A stretch of 21,076 bases of DNA. Source: JAZKFP01 sp040386355 (GTDB lineage Bacteria; Pseudomonadota; Gammaproteobacteria; Pseudomonadales; UBA6940). Every line of letters starts with the position of its first letter. Position 1 is the stretch's first letter. Both the position numbers and the translations under genes were made by a program. Shown here piece by piece: positions 14,796-21,076 of the stretch. The notes under the pieces are model-generated. The model did no database searches. It saw only the letters and a list, made by a program, of their open reading frames with translations, and had not been told where the DNA came from. The DNA lies in NCBI GenBank assembly GCA_040386355.1, contig JAZKFP010000275.1, positions 1 through 21,076 on the forward strand, in the 5' to 3' direction.

Positions 14796-16883
14796 ATGAA
14801 TGAATCATTAACTAATCGCGATCGTTATATTAATCGAGAACTGAGTCATTTAAGTTTTCATTTGCGGGTATTAGCTCAAGCAACCTCTGAACGTCACCCA
14901 TTATTAGAAAGACTTAAATTCTTACTTATTTTCAGTAATAATCTGGATGAATTTTTTGAGATTCGTGTTGCAGGTCTACAAAAATTAGTAGATCACGGCA
15001 CCTCTTCTGTTTCTATGGATGATCGTTCCCCACAAGAAACTCTTAATGAAATTAGTAGAATTTGTCATTACGCGATTAATGAGCAGTATAAAGTTCTGAA
15101 CGAAAAAATATTTCCTGCGCTTGCCCAACAAAACATTCGATTTATTCGCCGGTCGGAATGGACTCAACGTCAGAAAGAATGGGTGTATGAATATTTTCAA
15201 AAAAATGTTTTACCAGTGGTTAGTCCTATTGGTTTAGACCCAGCGCATCCTTTTCCTCGACTCGCTAATAAAAGTTTAAATTTTATTGTATCTTTAAAAG
15301 GTCGTGATGCATTTGGTCGACAATGCACGCATGCTATTTTACCTGCACCTAAATCACTACCACGAATTATTCCGTTGCCGCCTGAAATTGCTGACACTGG
15401 TTATCATTACATTTTCTTAAGTGGGATGATTCATGCGTTTGCATCTGAATTATTTCCAGGTATGATAATTCGAGGATGTTATCAATTTCGCTTAACACGT
15501 AATGCGGATTTAAATTTTGATGAAGATATTGTTGAAGATTTAGCGATTGCATTAAAAGGTGAATTATCTTCACGACGTTATGGTGACGCAGTACGGCTTG
15601 AAGTAGCCGATAATTGTCCTCCAGATATTTCTGATTTTTTACTTCAACAATTTGAGTTGGATAAGGCAGATTTATATCGCGTCAACGGTATGGTTAATTT
15701 ATCCCGCATGATGCCAGTAACTGAACTCAATATTCCGCATTTACGGTATCGCCCTTTTCGTGCTGGTTTACCAGCCATATTACAAAAACACGAATCTATT
15801 TTTGAAGCTTTGCAAAAAAAAGATATTTTATTGCATCACCCTTTTGAATCATTTGAAACGGTGATAGATTTTTTACGTCAAGCAGCAAAAGATCCTGATG
15901 TACTTGCAATTAAACAAACCTTTTATCGTACTGGGCAAAATTCAGATATTTTAAATTTATTAATGGAAGCTGCACGTCGTGGCAAAGAAGTAACAGCAAT
16001 TATTGAATTACGTGCACGATTTGATGAAGAATATAATTTAGAAATTGCTGATCGTTTGCAGCGTGCCGGCGCAATTGTTTGTTATGGAATTGTTGGTTAT
16101 AAAACGCATGCAAAAATGCTTATGGTGGTGCGACGCGAAGGTGATGCATTACGACGCTACGTACATTTAGGTACGGGTAATTATCACGCTAAAAATGCAA
16201 AGCTGTATACAGATTACAGTTTACTTACGACTCATCCAGAAATATGCAATGATGTGAATCAATTGTTTCAACAGTTAACTAGCATTGGTAAATCCGCGCG
16301 CACTAAATGGTTATATCATGCGCCTTTTACTTTACATCGAAAAATATTGCAGCTTATTAATACTGAAACTAAAAATGCCCAAGAAGGCAAACATACAGAA
16401 ATTATTTTAAAAGTAAATGCATTAACCGAACGCCAAATTATTGATGCACTCTATGAAGCAAGTCAGGCTGGAGTTAAAATTACACTTATTGTTCGAAGTA
16501 TTTGTTGTTTAAAGCCTGGCATTACTGATTTGTCGGAAAACATTCGAGTTATTTCGATTGTGGGAAGATTTCTTGAACACACACGAATTTATTTCTTCCA
16601 TAATAATGGCGATCGTAGAATTTATTTATCGAGCGCCGATTTAATGGATCGAAATTTATTACACCGCATTGAAACGTGTTTTCCTATTCTTGATACGGAT
16701 TTATTTGAGCGGGTTTTTAGACAGGGCCTCGAACCCTATTTACAAGATACAGAAGATAGTTGGCAATTAAAGTCAAATGGACAATTTCAGCAAATAACCC
16801 CTAATATTTCTTTGAATGATACAGCCCAGGCATCAGCTCAACGTTATTTATTACAATTACTTTCTTCCAGTTACGGTGAATAA
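14796..16883 (+). CDS. ppk1: polyphosphate kinase 1
   Basis: Makes long-chain polyphosphate from ATP, reversibly, at the inner face of the membrane. It is 695 residues (E. coli 688) with all PPK1 domains: N-terminal (INRELSHLSFHLRVL, 12-26, and FSNNLDEFFEIRVAGL), head, and the C1/C2 phospholipase-D-like domains. The autophosphorylated histidine is His438 in YKTHAKM. The second conserved histidine is His457 in YVHLGTGNYHAKNAKLYTDYSLLT. Their 19-residue spacing equals that of E. coli His435 and His454. The C2 signature EHTRIYFF, IYLSSADLMDRNL and RIETCFPI is intact. No ribosome binding site precedes the ATG at 14796, so expression may be low. uup begins 6 bp after the stop codon. ppx is not in this window. 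Confidence 0.97.
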   Translation: MNESLTNRDRYINRELSHLSFHLRVLAQATSERHPLLERLKFLLIFSNNLDEFFEIRVAGLQKLVDHGTSSVSMDDRSPQETLNEISRICHYAINEQYKVLNEKIFPALAQQNIRFIRRSEWTQRQKEWVYEYFQKNVLPVVSPIGLDPAHPFPRLANKSLNFIVSLKGRDAFGRQCTHAILPAPKSLPRIIPLPPEIADTGYHYIFLSGMIHAFASELFPGMIIRGCYQFRLTRNADLNFDEDIVEDLAIALKGELSSRRYGDAVRLEVADNCPPDISDFLLQQFELDKADLYRVNGMVNLSRMMPVTELNIPHLRYRPFRAGLPAILQKHESIFEALQKKDILLHHPFESFETVIDFLRQAAKDPDVLAIKQTFYRTGQNSDILNLLMEAARRGKEVTAIIELRARFDEEYNLEIADRLQRAGAIVCYGIVGYKTHAKMLMVVRREGDALRRYVHLGTGNYHAKNAKLYTDYSLLTTHPEICNDVNQLFQQLTSIGKSARTKWLYHAPFTLHRKILQLINTETKNAQEGKHTEIILKVNALTERQIIDALYEASQAGVKITLIVRSICCLKPGITDLSENIRVISIVGRFLEHTRIYFFHNNGDRRIYLSSADLMDRNLLHRIETCFPILDTDLFERVFRQGLEPYLQDTEDSWQLKSNGQFQQITPNISLNDTAQASAQRYLLQLLSSSYGE

Positions 16884-16889
16884 ACCCTC

Positions 16890-18818
16890 ATGTCCGATTA
16901 TTTAATTGATCTGCAAGACATCAGCTACAGTATTGGCGATCAAAAAATTTTACATCAAGCAAATCTTACTCTTGTGCCAAAAGAACGTGTTTGTTTAATT
17001 GGTAGAAATGGTGCAGGAAAATCCACTCTATTTCGTTTATTAAAACAACAAATAACACCTGATGTTGGTGAAATTCGTTTTAAAAAATTATTACGGGTGA
17101 GTGAATTACAACAAAGTCTTCCACAAAACTGCCATCTTACAGTTGCTGAATTATTAATGCAGGGTTTAAAAGATATCACAAGCTATTTGGAAGAATTTGA
17201 AGCATTACATATGCTGCCGCATGAACAACAAGATGAAAATCGAATTGTGGAATTACAAACTTTATTGGATGAAACCGGCGGTTGGAATCCACAGAATCGA
17301 GTCGATACCATTGCGTCACAACTTGATTTACCATTAGATCGGCTAGTGTCTAATTTGTCAGGTGGCTGGCAACGTCGTGCCTTATTGGGCTTAGCATTAA
17401 TTCAAAAACCTGAATTATTATTACTCGATGAACCAACCAACCACCTGGATATTACAACGATTCAATGGTTGGAATCGATGCTGACACAATTTGACGGTGG
17501 TCTTTTATTTATTACGCATGATCGACGTTTTTTGAGAGAGATGGCAACACGAATTATTGAAATTGATCGGACTAAATTGTACAGCTGGCCTGGAGATTAT
17601 GATGATTTTTTATCTTTAAAAGATGAATCAATTACTGCGGAAAAACATCAGCATGCAACTTTTGATAAAAAATTAGCCCAAGAAGAAGTGTGGATTCGTA
17701 AAGGTGTTAAAGCCCGCGGCACACGTAATGAAGGTCGAGTACGTCAACTTGAATCACTTCGAGAAGTTTACCAACAACGTGAAAAGCAACTAGGCGCTGT
17801 TCAACTATCGATTGAAGAAGCATCTCCCTCGGGCAAACAGGTTTTTGAATGCAAAGATGTTACCTATGTCGGTATTGATAATAAAACTTTAATTAAAGAT
17901 TTTTCCATTAAAATTCGACGCGGTGATCGTATTGGTTTAATTGGTAATAATGGTATTGGAAAAAGTACATTAGTTCGTTTGCTCATTAATCAATTACAAC
18001 CAACCCACGGAACTATTACGCAAGGTACCAATTTAGAAATTGGTTACATCGATCAAATGCGGGATATTATTAACTGGGATAAAACGGCTGCAGAGAATTT
18101 AGGTCAAGGCAAAGATCATATTATTATTAAAGATCGCGAAGTTCACGTAGTCGGTTATTTGAAGCGATTTTTGTTTTCACCAAAAAAAGCCATGACCCCC
18201 ATGAATGTTTTATCGGGCGGTGAATGCCATCGGCTTTTATTAGCAAAATTATTTGCACAAAGCACAAATGTATTATTACTTGATGAACCGACCAATGATT
18301 TAGATTTAGAAACCATTGAAACACTGGAACAAGAATTACAAAAATACGCAGGAACTTTATTAATCGTCAGCCATGACCGAGACTTTCTCGATAAAGTTGT
18401 ACAGCATGTTTTAGTCTTTGAAGAATCTGGATTGGAATATTACAACGGTAATTATTCTGATTGGGCACGGCGCCAACGACCATTAGCTTCAGCAGATTTT
18501 GCACTAACGGAATCCGCAACACCTATAAAACATATATCTTCTGTCTCTGCAATTACTCCAGCTACTGCATCACTCACACCTATTGAACCAAAAAAATCAA
18601 AAAAATTGACTTTAATGGAGCAAAAAGAATTAAGTCAGCTTCCTAAGCAAATTACTCAATTAGAAAAACAGATTGCTGAACTTAAAATTGCAATTGCGAA
18701 ACCAAGTTTTTTTGAGCAAGTGCATCAAATTACAAGTTCGACGTTGCAGGAGTTAGCAGATTTAGAACATCGTCTTGAAAGTATAATAGAACGTTGGATT
18801 GAGTTGGATGGGAATTAA
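16890..18818 (+). CDS. uup: ABC-F family ATPase Uup
   Basis: A soluble twin-ATPase ABC protein of 642 residues (E. coli Uup about 635). ABC-F proteins act on the ribosome, not in transport; Uup is linked to ribosome rescue and to the frequency of transposon precise excision. Domain 1 has Walker A GRNGAGKST (38-46), signature LSGGW and Walker B LLLLDEPTNHLD. Domain 2 has Walker A GNNGIGKST (352-360), signature LSGGE and LLLLDEPTNDLD. The linker contains KARGTRNEGRVRQL, and the stretch FLFSPKKAMTP marks Uup rather than EttA. A charged coiled coil (about 575-640) forms the C-terminal domain, which in Uup binds DNA. No separate promoter is seen, since it lies 6 bp behind ppk1 and its ribosome binding site (GGTGAA) lies inside the ppk1 end. 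The two are probably translationally coupled. Confidence 0.93.
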   Translation: MSDYLIDLQDISYSIGDQKILHQANLTLVPKERVCLIGRNGAGKSTLFRLLKQQITPDVGEIRFKKLLRVSELQQSLPQNCHLTVAELLMQGLKDITSYLEEFEALHMLPHEQQDENRIVELQTLLDETGGWNPQNRVDTIASQLDLPLDRLVSNLSGGWQRRALLGLALIQKPELLLLDEPTNHLDITTIQWLESMLTQFDGGLLFITHDRRFLREMATRIIEIDRTKLYSWPGDYDDFLSLKDESITAEKHQHATFDKKLAQEEVWIRKGVKARGTRNEGRVRQLESLREVYQQREKQLGAVQLSIEEASPSGKQVFECKDVTYVGIDNKTLIKDFSIKIRRGDRIGLIGNNGIGKSTLVRLLINQLQPTHGTITQGTNLEIGYIDQMRDIINWDKTAAENLGQGKDHIIIKDREVHVVGYLKRFLFSPKKAMTPMNVLSGGECHRLLLAKLFAQSTNVLLLDEPTNDLDLETIETLEQELQKYAGTLLIVSHDRDFLDKVVQHVLVFEESGLEYYNGNYSDWARRQRPLASADFALTESATPIKHISSVSAITPATASLTPIEPKKSKKLTLMEQKELSQLPKQITQLEKQIAELKIAIAKPSFFEQVHQITSSTLQELADLEHRLESIIERWIELDGN

Positions 18819-18830
18819 TTAGCATTTAAT

Positions 18831-18858
18831 AAACGGGCGAAACATTCTTCGCCCGTTT
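18831..18858. terminator. bidirectional hairpin terminator between uup and the lipoprotein gene
   Basis: An eleven-base-pair perfect stem (AAACGGGCGAA with TTCGCCCGTTT) with a 6-nt loop lies between two convergent genes, 12 bp after uup and 22 bp from the end of the lipoprotein gene. T-rich stretches follow on both strands but neither is a long T run. The GGGCGAA core is the same as in the REP-like pair at 11887-11979, so it may be a repeat recruited as a terminator. Confidence 0.75.
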
Positions 18859-18880
18859 AAAAGATTTTCGATATTAACGC

Positions 18881-19255
18881 TTATTTTTGTTCTTTCTTTA
18901 CCATGTTCACATCAGTATAGTCTTCATTAAGAGTCCAAGCGCCTGGTGTAAAAAGCCCAATCCCAGGCAATAAGAAAATAAACGTTCCTACAATGTCTGC
19001 TATGCCCGTTCCGCTCAACGATCTATCAATTGTTTTTTGCGCAGGATAAAAACCGGGCTTAGTACACATGATTGATACAGGTTTATTTCTTTCAACCTCA
19101 GGCTGTGCAGAACCTCTATACATTTGCCCATTTACTTGCAATGTAGCGTCTTCTTCAGAACAATTTACATTTAAAGCTTCTGTTTTAGGAACAAACGCCG
19201 AACAACCAGATAAAAATATATTAACAATTAAAACGGTTGAAATAATTTTTTTCAT
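18881..19255 (-). CDS. small lipoprotein, possible PEGA-like domain
   Basis: A 124-residue exported lipoprotein. The signal sequence is MKK plus a hydrophobic core, with the lipobox LSGC and the lipidated cysteine at Cys18. The residue after it is Ser, which in the Lol pathway directs the protein to the outer membrane. Residues about 27-75 (LNVNCSEEDATLQVNGQ, then VSIMCTKPGFYPAQKTI) resemble a PEGA-like beta-sandwich. A Gly-rich hydrophobic stretch at about 84-106 (IADIVGTFIFLLPGIGLF) follows; it could be a membrane segment or a glycine-rich loop. The two cysteines at about 31 and 64 could form a disulphide. The function is unknown. It is convergent with uup across a hairpin. Confidence 0.78.
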   Translation of the reverse strand: MKKIISTVLIVNIFLSGCSAFVPKTEALNVNCSEEDATLQVNGQMYRGSAQPEVERNKPVSIMCTKPGFYPAQKTIDRSLSGTGIADIVGTFIFLLPGIGLFTPGAWTLNEDYTDVNMVKKEQK

Positions 19256-19313
19256 AAAGAAATTTTCCCAATATTCAAAATATTCTGCGTTGCATGAATA
19301 GAAAAACGAAGTA

Positions 19314-19343
19314 TTTATAGGATCATTGTGTCAGTGAGTGCAA
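19314..19343 (-). promoter_or_regulatory. possible promoter of the lipoprotein gene
   Basis: On the minus strand TTGCAC (19338-19343), 18 nt, then TATAAA (19314-19319). The -10 matches at five of six positions and the -35 at three. It would give a leader of about 50 nt to the ATG at 19255. Confidence 0.3.
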
Positions 19344-19456
19344 TTTAGTTAAAAGCTGCATATAGCGCAAGAGAATTATTTAGGGATGAGCAACTGAAAG
19401 AATATTTAAAAATAGTGAAGTCTTAAAAGAAATATGAATTTTAGGCGGTGAAATAT

Positions 19457-19482
19457 TCAGGTACTACATGAATAGTACCTGA
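19457..19482 (-). terminator. hairpin after the DUF4114 gene
   Basis: A ten-base-pair perfect stem (TCAGGTACTA with TAGTACCTGA) with a 6-nt loop, 18 bp beyond the stop codon of the DUF4114 gene. The sequence after it on the minus strand is ATATTT rather than a full T run, so termination may be partial. The rest of the 244-bp gap to the lipoprotein start shows only the promoter candidate at 19314-19343. Confidence 0.5.
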
Positions 19483-19499
19483 TTTACTTTAGCTATTAT

Positions 19500-20492
19500 T
19501 TATAGGTTTAATGCACTCGGATTATTAGTTCCCTGATTTGGAGAGTTTACTGTTCCTGCACCTTGGCCTGGATTGGTTCCATCACCCAGTCCTGAGCGAT
19601 TATCATTAGTTTTTGGAGTTGAAACGTTTCTTACTTGAATGATTGCATCATTAAAATCTTTATCGCCTCCACCGGCTAAATCTTCAAAACCAATTTGCAC
19701 AGCACCATCCGATAATTCTGTGGTTTTAGTATGTTGGAAATTATCGAAATTAGCTGAGGCTCCACCTGTGCTAAAAAATTGTTTAACTCCATTTTCAATT
19801 CCAAATTCAATTTTGGTACCTTCTTTGAAAGAACCAATATTTACTGAACCGGTTTTATTATCAATTCCCACATAAGTTTTAGTTTTAAAATTATCGGTTG
19901 AATAATAAATTTTATTTTCGTAACCGGAATCTGAGGCTTTAATATCGATTACTACGTCACCTTTACCCGCTACAAATCCACCTGTTGCTGCAACAGATGA
20001 AGATTTAGCAACTGCGCTTGAATTAGAAACACTTCCCGTCTTACTGTATGAATTCACTTCTGGTTTAGATTGATTTACAGAGACGGTTGCAGCTGGTGTT
20101 GATGCTTTTGCTGGTGCAACTGGTGCTTTTACTGCAGCAGCGACAACTGGTTTTGCAACTGCAACGGGCGCTTTTACCGTGGCAGGGACAATAGATTTAG
20201 AAACAACTGGAGCTTTTGGCGCAACTACCACAGGTTTTGAAACTGCGGCTGCAGGCTTTGATGCAACAGGCGCAACAGGAGCTTTTTGAGTTACAGCTAC
20301 TGGAGGTTTTGGCGGTGCAACCACTGCAGATTTAATTGCAACAGTTACAGCTGGGACCGTTGGTTTAGGAGGTGGTGGTGCTACCACAGATTTTGCTGGA
20401 GCAGCGGATACTTTTGTATTTGGAGCGCTGACTGCATTCGTACTTTTCGGACTCGTAACATTATTATTAAGCCCGCCAATAGTTACTGCCAT
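19500..20492 (-). CDS. DUF4114 domain protein with Ala/Pro/Val/Lys-rich N-terminal region
   Basis: A 330-residue protein. I took the ATG at 20492, which has GAGGT 7 nt upstream, rather than 20528, which has no ribosome binding site and would lie within a candidate promoter. Residues 21-140 are low complexity, with repeated KAPVA, KPVVA and APPKP-like pieces. Residues about 170-290 form a DUF4114 domain, with the signature GFEDLAGGGDKDFNDAI (268-284). Its Asp-rich part resembles calcium-binding loops. The last 40 residues are Gly/Asn/Pro-rich. DUF4114 often sits at the C-terminus of large secreted or surface proteins, so export is plausible. However, there is no Sec signal peptide and no visible RTX repeats or transporter genes. 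The Pro/Ala segment could be a flexible wall-spanning or spacer region. The function is unknown. Confidence 0.78.
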   Translation of the reverse strand: MAVTIGGLNNNVTSPKSTNAVSAPNTKVSAAPAKSVVAPPPPKPTVPAVTVAIKSAVVAPPKPPVAVTQKAPVAPVASKPAAAVSKPVVVAPKAPVVSKSIVPATVKAPVAVAKPVVAAAVKAPVAPAKASTPAATVSVNQSKPEVNSYSKTGSVSNSSAVAKSSSVAATGGFVAGKGDVVIDIKASDSGYENKIYYSTDNFKTKTYVGIDNKTGSVNIGSFKEGTKIEFGIENGVKQFFSTGGASANFDNFQHTKTTELSDGAVQIGFEDLAGGGDKDFNDAIIQVRNVSTPKTNDNRSGLGDGTNPGQGAGTVNSPNQGTNNPSALNL

Positions 20493-20510
20493 ATTCTTAC
20501 CTCTATATGA

Positions 20511-20539
20511 GTTATGGCTTATCGCCATTTAGTTCTCAA
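20511..20539 (-). promoter_or_regulatory. possible promoter of the DUF4114 gene
   Basis: On the minus strand TTGAGA (20534-20539), 17 nt, then CATAAC (20511-20516). The -35 matches at five of six positions and the -10 at four, with ideal spacing. The transcript would begin only about 12 nt before the ATG at 20492, just at the ribosome binding site, which is short. The rest of the 248-bp gap is AT-rich with nothing else I can support. Confidence 0.3.
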
Positions 20540-20740
20540 TAATAGTGGCAGACGTAAGAAACTATTTCCATGAATTAGCATTAAATATTTTGTTATCTGG
20601 CCGATACGAAGAAATTTTTAAAATAATAATTTACATTACAAATAATTTTGATTTTTCTGAAAAATTTTATCGAATGTAACGTAACAATAATTTGAATTTA
20701 ATTTTTTCGTCACACTTATCTTACTGGTTACATTGCAAAA

Positions 20741-21076
20741 TCATTTTTTGTTAAAAATATTCTCATCAAAAAGATTTAATTTTTTAGCGACAATAATTGA
20801 AACTACTGCGTCACCCACTACGTTAATCACAGTGCGTAACATATCCAACAAACGATCGACACCTAAAATAATTCCAATAGCTTCAACAGGTAATCCAACT
20901 TGCGTTAATACCATTGCTAATGTAATCATTCCAGCGCCAGGCACAGGTGCAGTGCCGACAGCAGCTAGAGTTGCCATTAACACTACAGTGAGTAATTGAA
21001 AAATAGTTAAGTCTACTCCGTAAGCACCAGCAATAAAAACAACTGCAACACCTTGCATAATTGCAGTACCGTCCAT
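20741..21076 (-). CDS. dicarboxylate/amino acid:cation symporter, C-terminal part (cut by window edge)
   Basis: The last 111 residues of a DAACS-family (GltP/DctA-type) inner-membrane transporter, which takes up glutamate, aspartate or C4-dicarboxylates with sodium ions or protons. The partial sequence opens at MDGTA, the core of the NMDGTA cation- and substrate-binding motif in transmembrane helix 7. It continues through the hairpin 2 region (AAVGTAPVPGAGMITLAMVL) and helix 8 (ILGVDRLLDMLRTVINVVGD). In the family, the Asp and Asn/Arg positions of that helix bind substrate. The protein ends with a short polar tail. The N-terminal part lies beyond the right edge, so the true start and substrate class cannot be given. 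GTAPVPGAG at the hairpin tip is somewhat different from the usual serine-rich form. Confidence 0.93.
   Translation of the reverse strand: MDGTAIMQGVAVVFIAGAYGVDLTIFQLLTVVLMATLAAVGTAPVPGAGMITLAMVLTQVGLPVEAIGIILGVDRLLDMLRTVINVVGDAVVSIIVAKKLNLFDENIFNKK

Noticed and set aside
20741..20999. Plus-strand reading frame opposite the symporter
   Set aside because: Antisense shadow of a conserved transporter gene.

Overview
The window is an AT-rich chromosomal segment of a gammaproteobacterium. The housekeeping genes match gamma-type homologues closely: holA, proA, nadD, rsfS, rlmH, parC, queG, hemB, ppk1 and uup. There is also a SutA-type RNA polymerase-binding regulator, a family I know from Pseudomonas and relatives. 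A eukaryotic-like Ser/Thr kinase, the low GC content and scattered small inverted-repeat elements would fit a host-associated lineage near Legionellales/Coxiellales. That placement is inference only; there is no rRNA or other decisive marker here.

Left part (1-8137): holA, proA, nadD, rsfS and rlmH recall the conserved holA-nadD-rsfS-rlmH block, but the block is broken up. Two minus-strand genes lie between holA and proA: a small protein of unknown function, and an RhlA-like alpha/beta hydrolase carrying a C-terminal PilZ domain. A minus-strand protein kinase lies between nadD and rsfS, and its 3' end overlaps the end of nadD by 47 bp.

Middle part (8138-13486): parC and queG (tRNA queuosine synthesis) on the plus strand, sutA on the minus strand with a clear intrinsic terminator, and a membrane-anchored class I methyltransferase on the plus strand. 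The intergenic gaps hold at least four different repeat structures.

Right part (13487-21076): hemB (haem synthesis, Mg-type), ppk1 and uup on the plus strand; ppk1 and uup are 6 bp apart. A bidirectional hairpin separates uup from three minus-strand genes: a small lipoprotein, a DUF4114 protein with a long Ala/Pro/Val/Lys-rich segment, and the C-terminal part of a dicarboxylate/amino acid:cation symporter cut by the window edge.

I see no tRNA, rRNA, CRISPR array, complete insertion sequence or defence system. The points most worth following are the Asp-nucleophile hydrolase-PilZ fusion, the antisense kinase inserted in a conserved operon, and the inverted-repeat elements. Two copies of one such element type occur here (3386-3578 and 14626-14768), and the 8141-8278 element may supply a promoter for parC.
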